Shown: in pieces, positions 45,557-53,982 of the stretch | How the letters are laid out: every line of letters begins with the position of its first letter | How positions within the stretch are numbered: the stretch's first letter is position 1 | Assembly: GCA_017522065.1 (NCBI GenBank) | Contig: JAFXAD010000017.1 | Coordinates: 1-55,631 of the forward strand | Direction: 5' to 3' | Origin: Bacteroidales bacterium | Lineage (GTDB): Bacteria > Bacteroidota > Bacteroidia > Bacteroidales > P3 | Length of the DNA: 55,631 nucleotides | Position numbers and translations under genes: made by a program | The notes under the pieces: generated by a model | Told to the model about the DNA's origin: nothing | Database searches by the model: none | Seen by the model: only the letters and a program-made list of their open reading frames with translations

Positions 45557-45585
45557 ATTGATATTGAGCAAAAAATAATATCAAT
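45557..45585 (-). terminator. AT-rich 9-bp inverted repeat between dnaB and the deoxyhypusine-synthase-like gene
   Basis: ATTGATATT and AATATCAAT with an 11-base loop, followed on the minus strand by TTTTATG. It could be a weak terminator of dnaB (42 bases beyond its stop codon) or an operator next to the -7 box of the following gene. Confidence 0.45.
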
Positions 45586-45626
45586 ATAGTATGTAATAGT
45601 CAGTATGACTGCCGGAAATACACTGT

Positions 45627-47180
45627 TTATTGGTTTTCGAACATTCCTTCATTTTCCTGATTTGCATCAGCGTCGACATCCTGGTTCATTTTCGAATCGA
45701 AAATCACAGTCGTTCCACCTGAGTCGAATGCTGTGTTTGGACTGAGTCCTGAAGCCATGTTGAATTCGTTGTAGTTCTCTCGGTTCTCGAATTTTGCGAA
45801 CTGTTTTATGAACTTCAGTCGCACTTCGCCCGTCTCGCCACTACGGTGCTTGGCAAGAATGATGTCGGCCATACCGAGTGTCGACCCGTTGTTATCCTCA
45901 TATATCTGATAATATTCAGGACGATAAATGAACATGACGATATCTGCATCCTGTTCGATAGCACCCGACTCGCGAAGGTCTGAAAGCTGGGGCTTTTTGG
46001 TGCCTCCACGTGTCTCAACGGCACGTGAGAGCTGCGACAATGCCAGCACCGGAACCTCGAGTTCTTTTGACAGCGCTTTAAGCTGGCGCGATATAAGGCT
46101 GATTTCCTGCTCGCGATTGCCATTGCGCGATTGTTCACCTCCCGCCTGCATAAGCTGCAGATAGTCGATGAATACCATCTGTATGTCGTGCTGCTGCTTG
46201 AGGCGGCGGCATTTGGCTCGAAGCTCGAAAATGGTGAGCTGCGGTGTGTCGTCGATATAGATAGGAGCTTCGGGGAGCGCCTGGGTTCGTGCATAGAGCT
46301 GGTTCTTATCGGCATCAGGCAGTTTTTCGCCTTTCTTGAGTCTGTCGCCCGATATGCCCGACTCGCTGCTTATAAGTCTCATCACAAGCTCAACTGCTGT
46401 CATTTCCAACGAGAAGAAGGCAATCGGTTTCTTCATATCGATGGCTATATTGCGAGCCATTGTCAGTGCAAAGGCCGTCTTTCCCATTGCCGGACGGGCG
46501 GCAAGAATGATGAGCGTTCCGGGTTGGAAACCGGCCGTCATTCGGTCGAGTTCAACAAATCCGGTGGGAATTCCACTATACGAACTGTCGCTCTTTTGAG
46601 CTGACTCTATTTGCGAGAATGCTTTCTTCAGCACATCCTGCATGTTGTGGTATTCCGTATGGAAATTCTTCTCGTCAATCTCCATAAGCGTGCGTTCCGT
46701 TTTGTCGAGCAGGTCGAGCGGGTCTGTGGTGTCGTCGTATGCAGCTGTAAGGGTTTCGGTGCATACACGGATGACTTCGCGCTGAATATATTTTTCCGAA
46801 ATGATTCTCGAATGGAATTCTATGTGTGCGGCCGACACGACCCTGTTTGTCAGCTGCGAGAGGTAGATTGCACCACCAACCGCCTCCAGCATCCCGTCCT
46901 TCATGAGCTGTTGCGTCACAGTCAACAGGTCGACAGGTTTCGACTGTTCGAAAAGGGTGAGAATCGCTTTGAATATCAACTGGTGCTCCGGACGATAGAA
47001 ATATTCGACACGAAGCATCTGTATTGTGTTGTTCAGGGCATTCTGATCTATCATCAAGGCTCCAAGCACAGCCTCCTCAAGTTCCACTGCCTGCGGCGGG
47101 GTTTTGCCATTCAGCGAGAACGCCTGCTCGTAAGTAATTCTTTCTTTTCTTTTTGCAATATTTCTTTGTGGTGTTTCCAT
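45627..47180 (-). CDS. dnaB: Replicative DNA helicase DnaB
   Basis: A 517-residue hexameric RecA-like helicase that unwinds the replication fork. The N-terminal DnaB domain starts at about residue 28 (PPQAVELEEAVLGALMIDQN). The C-terminal ATPase has Walker A AARPAMGKTAFAL, Walker B MVFIDYLQLM and the H4 region QLSDLRESGAIEQDADIV. No intein is present. The ATG lies only 4 bases past a TAATTTTG -7 box, so the mRNA is probably leaderless or nearly so; the next methionine is too far inside the domain to be the start. Confidence 0.97.
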   Translation of the reverse strand: METPQRNIAKRKERITYEQAFSLNGKTPPQAVELEEAVLGALMIDQNALNNTIQMLRVEYFYRPEHQLIFKAILTLFEQSKPVDLLTVTQQLMKDGMLEAVGGAIYLSQLTNRVVSAAHIEFHSRIISEKYIQREVIRVCTETLTAAYDDTTDPLDLLDKTERTLMEIDEKNFHTEYHNMQDVLKKAFSQIESAQKSDSSYSGIPTGFVELDRMTAGFQPGTLIILAARPAMGKTAFALTMARNIAIDMKKPIAFFSLEMTAVELVMRLISSESGISGDRLKKGEKLPDADKNQLYARTQALPEAPIYIDDTPQLTIFELRAKCRRLKQQHDIQMVFIDYLQLMQAGGEQSRNGNREQEISLISRQLKALSKELEVPVLALSQLSRAVETRGGTKKPQLSDLRESGAIEQDADIVMFIYRPEYYQIYEDNNGSTLGMADIILAKHRSGETGEVRLKFIKQFAKFENRENYNEFNMASGLSPNTAFDSGGTTVIFDSKMNQDVDADANQENEGMFENQ

Positions 47181-47184
47181 AATG

Positions 47185-47192
47185 CAAAATTA
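47185..47192 (-). promoter_or_regulatory. Promoter -7 box TAATTTTG immediately before dnaB
   Basis: TAATTTTG on the minus strand ends 4 bases before the dnaB ATG (47180), which would place transcription start at or near the start codon. Confidence 0.55.
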
Positions 47193-47320
47193 CTCGTTTT
47201 TTTTGAAAGAATGATTTTTATTACAATTTTTTTTCAAATATGGCGTTATGTCGTTATCGTGATTGAAGGTTGAGCAAAAGATAACCATTTGAACTTATAA
47301 TAAAGGATTATATATTTAAA

Positions 47321-48055
47321 TTGAAAATTAAAATTATTATATTAGCTCTTCTGATTGTTTCCATCTGCGCACCAGACAACATCCAGGCGCAACGCCGACG
47401 TAACAGACAGGTATTCAGAGCCTATCCTGTTTTTGGAGCAACAGCGTCACAGATTCGTGGCGACGAACTTAAAGGCTTTGACAAGTGGGGGTTCTCCGCA
47501 GGTGTCGGAACGATGCTGGCACTGACAAATGACAGATTGTGGAACTTGTCGCTCGAGGCCGACTTCTCGCAACGTGGAGCCTTCAACAATACAAACGACC
47601 CCTACAGCCTGATCGACTTTACAATGAATTATGTCGACATCCCGGTGACATTGCATTTTACTGACCCTTACGGAGGAATGACTTTCGGCGTGGGACTGAT
47701 ATACAGTCGCCTCGTGAAACAGCCCAATGGACTGATGCTATACAATAGCAACTATTTCGTCCCCGACACCAGCGACATGTCGTTTCTGAAGAACGACTTC
47801 AGCATCGCTCTCGACGTGCGTTTCGCAATATGGAGGGGACTTACTCTCAATCTTCGCTATCAACACTCAATCCTTCCTGTCAAGAAGAACTGGCAGTTCA
47901 CTGAACACCTCTCTGCCGTCGAAGGCGACATATCAACATGGTCCAACAACTGTTACAACTCTTCGGTGACAATGAGAGTCATGTATGTTTTCGGTGACAA
48001 CAATCACAGAAAATATGCGCACAAAAAAGGAAAATCGAAAAAACACAGACGATGA
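47321..48055 (+). CDS. Outer-membrane beta-barrel protein (porin-like, OMP_b-brl type)
   Basis: A 244-residue protein with a signal peptide (IIILALLIVSICAPDNIQA) and about eight amphipathic strands, such as WGFSAGVGTMLAL and FSIALDVRFAI. This fits small eight-stranded barrels of the OMP_b-brl/PorT-like families. The C-terminal tail is strongly basic (HKKGKSKKHRR), which is odd for a barrel and might remain in the periplasm. The start is a TTG (47321) with an AAAGGA upstream; no ATG is available. It overlaps coaD by 4 bases. Confidence 0.75.
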   Translation: MKIKIIILALLIVSICAPDNIQAQRRRNRQVFRAYPVFGATASQIRGDELKGFDKWGFSAGVGTMLALTNDRLWNLSLEADFSQRGAFNNTNDPYSLIDFTMNYVDIPVTLHFTDPYGGMTFGVGLIYSRLVKQPNGLMLYNSNYFVPDTSDMSFLKNDFSIALDVRFAIWRGLTLNLRYQHSILPVKKNWQFTEHLSAVEGDISTWSNNCYNSSVTMRVMYVFGDNNHRKYAHKKGKSKKHRR

Positions 48056-48510
48056 AAACTGCTGTATTCCCAGGTTCGTTCGACCCCATCACTACAGGTC
48101 ACATCGCCTTGATCAACAAGGCCTTGAAACTCTTCGACAAAGTTATTGTCGCCGTAGGTAAAAACCTCGGCAAGAAACAATACCTGCCACTCGAAGAGCG
48201 CATCGAACGAATACGTGTCGCTACGGCACAAATGCCGCAAGTGGAGGTGACGAACTACGACTGCCTCACAACCGACCTCTGCCACAAGCTTAACGCCGGC
48301 TTCATCTTGAGAGGTGTTAGGGACAATGCTGATTTTGAATACGAACGACGCATTGCCGACATCAACCGTATCATCGCTCCCGACATCGAGACCGTCCTGC
48401 TCTTCGCCGACCCTGAGCATGCTGCCATTAGCTCCACAATGGTGCGCGAACTCGACGCCTTCGGAAAAGACGTTTCCCCGTTTGTCGTCGGTATCCACCC
48501 TGAGAGTTAA
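48052..48510 (+). CDS. coaD: Phosphopantetheine adenylyltransferase
   Basis: A 152-residue enzyme of coenzyme A synthesis that adenylates 4'-phosphopantetheine. The nucleotidyltransferase HxGH equivalent is in PGSFDPITTGH and the second motif is AAISSTMVRE. Length is typical (about 155 aa). The ATG overlaps the stop of the barrel gene (ATGA). Confidence 0.96.
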   Translation: MKTAVFPGSFDPITTGHIALINKALKLFDKVIVAVGKNLGKKQYLPLEERIERIRVATAQMPQVEVTNYDCLTTDLCHKLNAGFILRGVRDNADFEYERRIADINRIIAPDIETVLLFADPEHAAISSTMVRELDAFGKDVSPFVVGIHPES

Positions 48511-48538
48511 CCTTGCCAAACAATTCAAACCTATTGCT

Positions 48539-50632
48539 TTGCTGTTTATTGACACTCCAATAGAATTCCTTAAAGGTGTCGGCCCGTCAAAAGCCGACCT
48601 TTTGCATCGCGAACTGGACATATACACCTTTGGCGACCTGTTGGAGTATTTCCCTTTTAGATATGTCGACCGTTCAAAAGTGTCATCTATCGCTGAACTG
48701 AATCCCGACGAACCCTATGTGGTCCTGAAAGGAACAATATACGACATGCATACGGTCGGAAACGGAAAATCAACCCGTCTGACAGCTCAACTGCGCGACA
48801 AAACCGGACAGATTGAACTCGTATGGTTCCAAGGCATAAAATGGATCAAAGACTCATTGAAGCCCGATGTCGAATACACTGTGATGGGCAAGCCTACCAT
48901 CTTCAACGACAGAATAAACATTGCTCATCCTGACATCGAGAGGGCTGACGCCGACAACGAATCAAACCGGAAATATATACCCATCTACTCGTCGACCGAG
49001 AAACTGAAAGCCAAAGGACTGCACACAAAGGGCATTGCGCGGCTCACCGAACAGCTCTTGAGGATGGCTCATGGGAAAATACCTGAGACTCTGCCACTGA
49101 AAATACTGCAAAAATACAAGCTGCCCTCACGCGGAAACGCCATCGAGATAATACACTACCCACTGCGCCCGCACGACATAGCCCTATCCATGCAGCGCAT
49201 GAAATTCGAAGAACTTTTCTTCCTTCAACTCGACTACCAATACTCGAAACGCGAACGCCACAAACGCTCTAACGGATACATTTTCCCTGTCGTGGGCGAA
49301 AAATTCAACAGATTCTACAACGAACGCCTGAATTTCGAATTGACTGGCGCTCAGAAACGTGTCGTCAAAGAAATCCGATCCGACATGAAATCTGGCCACC
49401 AGATGAACCGACTCCTGCAGGGCGACGTGGGTAGCGGCAAGACTCTCGTGGCCCTCCTATCCATGCTCATAGCCGTCGACAACGGATGCCAAGCATGCAT
49501 GATGGCTCCTACCGAAATCCTTGCCAACCAGCACTATTTGAACATCAGCAAGATGCTCGACGGTATTGGCGTGCATGTCGAACTCCTGACGGGTTCGGTT
49601 AAAACGTCTGAAAAAAAGAAAATCAAACAGCGACTGGCAGAGGGCGAAATCGACATCCTTATTGGTACTCATGCCCTTATCGAAAAGGACGTGATTTTCA
49701 AGAATCTCGGATTTGCAGTCATCGACGAACAACACCGTTTCGGTGTGGAACAACGGTCCAAACTATGGACCAAAAACTCCCTTCCGCCCCACGTTTTGGT
49801 CATGACGGCAACTCCTATCCCTCGCACCCTCGCCATGAGCGTCTATGGCGATCTCGATTGCTCGACAATCGACGAGTTGCCTCCGGGACGGAAATCGGTC
49901 AAAACCATCCATTGTACCGACCAGCAGAGACTGAAGGTCTTTGGGTTTATCAGAAACGAAATATCGAAAGGACGACAAGTCTATATTGTATACCCGCTGA
50001 TAGAAGAATCTGAAAGCCTCGACCTCAAAGATTTGATGGACGGCTACGAAAGTGTATCGCGCGAATTTCCTCTCCCCGACTACCAGATCAGTATCGTGCA
50101 CGGCCGCATGGACGCAGAATCAAAAGATTACGAGATGGGTCGTTTCAAACGTGGCGAAACGCACATAATGGTCAGCACCACGGTTATTGAAGTGGGTGTC
50201 GATGTCCCTAATGCCACCGTTATGGTCATCGAGAACGCCGAACGCTTCGGACTGTCACAGCTCCACCAGCTGCGCGGACGCGTGGGGCGCGGTGGCGAAC
50301 AGTCCTATTGCATCCTCATGACAAAGAACAATTTGCAGGGTTCTGCTCGCGAACGCATAAATACAATGGTCAACACCACCGACGGATTCCGCATAGCCGA
50401 GACCGACCTGAAACTCCGCGGCCCCGGCGATTTGCAAGGATTGCGGCAGAGCGGTGTTCTGGCTCTTAAACTCGCCGACATTGTCGACGACGAGCCTATC
50501 GTCAGGGCGGCACGCGAGAGCGTCGAGGAAATTCTCGACGAAGACCCCGAACTGAAAACTTTGGAAAATGTAACCCTAAAACAACATATACAGCAAAACA
50601 AACGTGGACTCGCTTGGGGAAAGATAAGTTAA
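48539..50632 (+). CDS. recG: ATP-dependent DNA helicase RecG
   Basis: A branch-migration helicase that remodels stalled forks and Holliday junctions. N-terminal wedge/OB domain (about residues 1-200; EFLKGVGPSKADLLHREL), then SF2 helicase motifs: QGDVGSGKTLVALL (I), IDEQHRFGVEQR (II, DEQH), TATPIPRTLAM (III) and QLRGRVGRG (VI). The frame is open far upstream, but that part reads through coaD. I chose a TTG at 48539, 28 bases past the coaD stop, giving about 697 residues, close to the usual RecG length. There is no clear ribosome binding site and no ATG in a sensible position, so the exact start is uncertain. Confidence 0.92.
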   Translation: MLFIDTPIEFLKGVGPSKADLLHRELDIYTFGDLLEYFPFRYVDRSKVSSIAELNPDEPYVVLKGTIYDMHTVGNGKSTRLTAQLRDKTGQIELVWFQGIKWIKDSLKPDVEYTVMGKPTIFNDRINIAHPDIERADADNESNRKYIPIYSSTEKLKAKGLHTKGIARLTEQLLRMAHGKIPETLPLKILQKYKLPSRGNAIEIIHYPLRPHDIALSMQRMKFEELFFLQLDYQYSKRERHKRSNGYIFPVVGEKFNRFYNERLNFELTGAQKRVVKEIRSDMKSGHQMNRLLQGDVGSGKTLVALLSMLIAVDNGCQACMMAPTEILANQHYLNISKMLDGIGVHVELLTGSVKTSEKKKIKQRLAEGEIDILIGTHALIEKDVIFKNLGFAVIDEQHRFGVEQRSKLWTKNSLPPHVLVMTATPIPRTLAMSVYGDLDCSTIDELPPGRKSVKTIHCTDQQRLKVFGFIRNEISKGRQVYIVYPLIEESESLDLKDLMDGYESVSREFPLPDYQISIVHGRMDAESKDYEMGRFKRGETHIMVSTTVIEVGVDVPNATVMVIENAERFGLSQLHQLRGRVGRGGEQSYCILMTKNNLQGSARERINTMVNTTDGFRIAETDLKLRGPGDLQGLRQSGVLALKLADIVDDEPIVRAARESVEEILDEDPELKTLENVTLKQHIQQNKRGLAWGKIS

Positions 50633-50649
50633 CTAAGGCAACACCTGAA

Positions 50650-50910
50650 AAATCGTTTAATTCGCAATTTGTTTACAAAATAAACTCTTCAATATTAATT
50701 CGTTAAATTCGAATAATTCGCCGTTTTAAAAAAAAATCGTTTAATTCGCCGTTAACTTCAGATTCAGATCTATTGTCCCCCTCACTCCCCTTTCACTCCC
50801 CTCTCACTCCCCTCTCACTCCCCTCTCACTCCCCTCTCACTCCACAATTTAATTAATGTCAACATATTAATTCGTTAAATTCGTATAATTCGCCGTTTTA
50901 AAAAAAAACT
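50650..50910 (+). repeat. AATTCG-word repeats with linker and CACTCCC array after recG
   Basis: First part of the 482-base gap between recG and the TPR gene. It holds several AATTCGCCGTT words (related to the end of the 96-bp element), the anchor and linker CTTCAGATTCAGATCTATTG plus TCCCC (50756-50780), about six CACTCCCCT words (50781-50844), and a second copy of the block ATTAATTCGTTAAATTCG...CGCCGTTTTAAAAA. I see no gene or terminator. Confidence 0.9.
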
Positions 50911-50930
50911 TCGTTTTCGACAAGGGAAAC

Positions 50931-51112
50931 CATCAAACCCTAAACCCTACAACCCTACAACCCTACAACCCTCAAACCCTCAAACCCTCAAACCCATCAA
51001 ACCCTCCAACCCTCCAACCCTACAACCCTCAAACCCTCAAACCCTCAAACCCATCAAACCCTCCAACCCTCCAACCCTCCAACCCACAAACCCTCCAACC
51101 CTCAAACCCTCA
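50931..51112 (+). repeat. Telomere-like CCCTACAA/CCCTCAAA/CCCTCCAA array upstream of the TPR gene
   Basis: About 22 words of 8-9 bases, all of the form CCC plus T or A plus A/C-rich spacer, run without interruption to the ATG at 51115. Within it a 57-bp higher-order unit of seven words is present twice in perfect tandem (50964-51020 and 51021-51077). The template strand has GGG tracts every 5-6 bases and so fits G-quadruplex patterns. Confidence 0.95.
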
Positions 51113-51114
51113 AT

Positions 51115-52269
51115 ATGCCATTGAAAAAAACTATATTACTGCTTGTGGCTTCTACTCTTTGCGCTACAGCTTTGTGTCAAAACGACTTCATCTCTAAAGG
51201 CATAAATGCCGAACAACTTGGACTTTACGACCGCGCCATCGACTATTTCCGCCAGGCTTCCGCATCCGAGCCCGACAATGCCCTTCCCTACTTGCTCATC
51301 GGCAAAATGCAGCACAAACGTTCGCATTTCAGCGAAGCCGCCGAGTCGCTGCGTCAGGCTGTTTCCCTCAACGACACTCTCGCCGAAGCTTACGAATTGC
51401 TCATCTGCAGTTATATTGAAAACGACGATTTTGACGGCTCCAAAAGCGGACATTTCAATGGAATTGACGAACTCGAGCGACTCTGCGAACGCGCAATCGA
51501 ACTGAACCCTCAAAGTGCATCGAACTACTGCAGCATGGCCCTCATAAACAACCACAGGAAAAACTTCACGAATGCCATCAACTGGGTCAAGAAAGCCATC
51601 GAAATCGACCCAAAACTGCCACGGGCCACCAACACTCTCGGTGTTATTTACTTTAACCGCGGCAACGACAACGATGCTCTTGCACAGTTCCGCAAAACCC
51701 TGGCCAACGACCCCGACAACATCGACGCATACTATAATCTCGGGGTAATGTACACTCTGAAAAACAATTACGAAACCGCAATAACGCACCTGCGCAAAGG
51801 TTTGCAACGCGACAACAAGTCGATCAAACTTTACTATTTCCTCGGCATCGCCTATATGCAACGCGGCGACGACAAACGCGCCATACAATGCTATGAGACA
51901 ATCCTTTCGCTCGACAGCACCTATCTGCCTGCATACAACCGGCTTGGCGCCGTCTACGCCCATAAGGGCAACTACGACGAAGCCGTGGCTTACCACCAGA
52001 AGGCCGCTCGTATCAATCCTAAGGATGTCGATGCCTTCAAATGCCTCGGCAAAGTCTACACCGACAAGGGCGACTACGTGAAAGCACTACGCAACTACCA
52101 GAAAGCTGTCGCCATCAACGACCGAGACCACGAGACCTACTGTCTCATTGCTAAACTCTATGCAAAACAGGGCAACTCGACAAGGGAAACTTCAAGCTAC
52201 AAGAAGGCCGCTAAGCTGGGCAACAAAGAGGCGCAGGCTTGGATGGTCTCAAAAGGCATGGCTTGGTAG
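51115..52269 (+). CDS. Secreted tetratricopeptide repeat protein
   Basis: A 384-residue protein with a Sec signal peptide (KKTILLLVASTLCATALC; a cysteine near the cleavage site could make it a lipoprotein) followed by about nine TPR units to the C-terminus. Clear ones are AIDYFRQASASEPDNALPYL, AINWVKKAIEIDPKLPRATN and AVAYHQKAARINPKDVDAFK. Such proteins act as periplasmic or membrane-associated scaffolds; the partner is unknown. It begins right behind the telomere-like array and ends in a terminator, so it is probably a single-gene unit. Confidence 0.85.
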   Translation: MPLKKTILLLVASTLCATALCQNDFISKGINAEQLGLYDRAIDYFRQASASEPDNALPYLLIGKMQHKRSHFSEAAESLRQAVSLNDTLAEAYELLICSYIENDDFDGSKSGHFNGIDELERLCERAIELNPQSASNYCSMALINNHRKNFTNAINWVKKAIEIDPKLPRATNTLGVIYFNRGNDNDALAQFRKTLANDPDNIDAYYNLGVMYTLKNNYETAITHLRKGLQRDNKSIKLYYFLGIAYMQRGDDKRAIQCYETILSLDSTYLPAYNRLGAVYAHKGNYDEAVAYHQKAARINPKDVDAFKCLGKVYTDKGDYVKALRNYQKAVAINDRDHETYCLIAKLYAKQGNSTRETSSYKKAAKLGNKEAQAWMVSKGMAW

Positions 52270-52301
52270 CGGACCGCTGCAAGCAAATCCCTCTTTTTTT
52301 T
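52261..52301 (+). terminator. Probable terminator overlapping the stop codon of the TPR gene
   Basis: GCTTG/CAAGC (52261-52265, 52280-52284) and AGCG/CGCT form a two-part stem containing the TAG stop codon, followed nine bases later by eight T (52294-52301). The gap before the T-run is longer than usual. Confidence 0.55.
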
Positions 52302-52354
52302 GATTTCTGATTGTTCTTTTTGATATTTTTATATAAAAATCTTGATTAATGTCG

Positions 52355-52362
52355 TATCTTTG
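52355..52362 (+). promoter_or_regulatory. Promoter -7 box TATCTTTG for the nrnA operon
   Basis: TATCTTTG fits TAnnTTTG and lies 24 bases before the nrnA ATG. The -33 element is weak. Confidence 0.7.
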
Positions 52363-52385
52363 CAGTTTGTAAAACGAGCTGTAAA

Positions 52386-53420
52386 ATGCCATTAAATTTT
52401 GACAATGAACTTATTGAACGCTTTGCCAAACACCTTGACAAGGCGCGGAAAATCGCAATCGTTTCGCACATGAACCCCGATGGCGACGCTGTCGGTTCTT
52501 TGCTTGGGTGCTATCATTGGCTTTGCTCGTCATTCTATGCCGGTGAATCTTGCCCGGACATAACCATGCTTTTGCCGCATCCTGCTCCAGCCGACTCCAG
52601 CTATCTCCCTTCGTCCGAACTAATCATCGACGCTGAGAACAACTTGCAGCTATGCGAACGGCATCTCTCTGAGGCCGACCTCATTATCGGCGTGGACTTC
52701 AACAACAGCCGACGTATCATGCCTCTCGACAAAGCCCTCGAAGCATGTCAAGCCCCCAAGATGCTGGTCGACCATCACCACAACCCTGACACCGAATTGT
52801 TCCAAACGGTGCTTTCCGTCCCTGACCTTTCGTCTACGTGCGAACTGCTCTATTGGCTCTTTGTCAGGATTATTGGCGATAGCTCCATCAACACCGACAC
52901 CGCCCGATGCCTCTTTCACGGAATCAACACCGACACTGGCTGTTTCGCTTATGCCAACGAAGACCCGTCGCTTTACGAGGCTGCTGCTGCACTGATGAAA
53001 CACCCCATCAACGCTGCTCAAGTTCACAACCGCACATTCAACAACTACAGCATCAGGAAAATGCAGATTCTCGGATTCCTCATATCGCAACGTATGAAGA
53101 TTTTCAGCGACCAAGGATTCTGCTACATCTATATCAGCGCCGACGACCTGGCCCAGTTCAACGGCAAAGCCGAAGATCTCGAAGGACTCGTGAACTATAC
53201 TCTTATGATTCAAACCATGAAGGTCGGCGCTATGGTCAAAGAAACCGATGGGAAAGTACGTCTCTCGTTCCGCTCTAAAGACGATTTCGACGTCAACGCA
53301 TTCGCCAAGCAATACTTTGGAGGCGGCGGCCACACAAAGGCCAGCGGCGCCACTTCGCCCTACGATTTCGACACGACACTGAAAATCTTGGAAGAAAACA
53401 TGTTAAAAGAACTGTCTTAA
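52386..53420 (+). CDS. nrnA: DHH family phosphoesterase, NrnA-like (nanoRNase / pAp phosphatase)
   Basis: A 344-residue DHH-DHHA1 phosphoesterase that degrades short oligoribonucleotides and 3',5'-pAp or cyclic dinucleotide products. Motifs: HMNPDGDAVGS (I), GVDFNNSRR (II), VDHHHNPD (III, the DHH) and HGINTDTGCFAY (IV), with GGGGHTKASGA in the C-terminal DHHA1 domain. It heads an operon with two FKBP lipoproteins; I recall a similar order (DHH, GldI) in Flavobacteriia. Confidence 0.93.
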   Translation: MPLNFDNELIERFAKHLDKARKIAIVSHMNPDGDAVGSLLGCYHWLCSSFYAGESCPDITMLLPHPAPADSSYLPSSELIIDAENNLQLCERHLSEADLIIGVDFNNSRRIMPLDKALEACQAPKMLVDHHHNPDTELFQTVLSVPDLSSTCELLYWLFVRIIGDSSINTDTARCLFHGINTDTGCFAYANEDPSLYEAAAALMKHPINAAQVHNRTFNNYSIRKMQILGFLISQRMKIFSDQGFCYIYISADDLAQFNGKAEDLEGLVNYTLMIQTMKVGAMVKETDGKVRLSFRSKDDFDVNAFAKQYFGGGGHTKASGATSPYDFDTTLKILEENMLKELS

Positions 53421-53431
53421 ATCACCCTACC

Positions 53432-53938
53432 TTGAAAAAAACTTTTCTCATATTGGCTTTTGGACTGCTCACGGCATGTCATAACGACCCTCCTATCGTG
53501 GGACCGGTGAACACGCAGAACAACAGTCTCAAGGAGCACATGATCAATGCCAACAGGACTATAGCACAATCCGAAGAGACTGCCATTGACGAATACATTA
53601 GCCGGTACGGATGGACTATGACCAAATTGCCCGAAGGTGCCAGAGTGTGGGAATACGAAAAAGGTAGCGGCAAACCTATCGGCTTCGAAGACAGCGTATC
53701 GATTCGTTACAATGTCGAAGCCATCAACGGCAAAACACTTTATACCAATGTTGAAGAACACTTTGTCGCAGGTCGCAAACGCGACATGATTGGACTCGAC
53801 CAAGCGGTGCGCAGCTTGCGCTACGGCAGCAGAGCCAAAATCATTCTGCCTTCCAACCTCGCCTATGGCGTCGGTGGCGATGGCGACCGAATACCTCAAA
53901 GCGCTATTCTCGTAATCGACCTTACTATCGACAACTGA
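53432..53938 (+). CDS. FKBP-type peptidyl-prolyl isomerase lipoprotein, GldI-like
   Basis: A 168-residue lipoprotein (signal ending FGLLTAC) with one FKBP domain in the C-terminal half (about 78-167: GFEDSVSIRYN... then SLRYGSRAKIILPSNLAYG). These lipoproteins assist folding of envelope or secreted proteins; GldI is needed for gliding in Flavobacterium. The start codon is TTG at 53432, 12 bases after nrnA; no ATG fits. Confidence 0.82.
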   Translation: MKKTFLILAFGLLTACHNDPPIVGPVNTQNNSLKEHMINANRTIAQSEETAIDEYISRYGWTMTKLPEGARVWEYEKGSGKPIGFEDSVSIRYNVEAINGKTLYTNVEEHFVAGRKRDMIGLDQAVRSLRYGSRAKIILPSNLAYGVGGDGDRIPQSAILVIDLTIDN

Positions 53939-53982
53939 ATAATAATAAACAATTTAAACAAAATCAATAATATCAAAAAAAA

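Noticed and set aside
48314-48538. Upstream extension of recG
   Set aside because: These codons read coaD out of frame and give serine/proline-rich sequence unlike any RecG.
50931-51112. Possible CRISPR array or eukaryotic telomere contamination
   Set aside because: Words are 8-9 bases with no spacers of constant length, so it is not CRISPR. The array is continuous with bacterial genes and similar arrays occur throughout the window, so contamination is unlikely.
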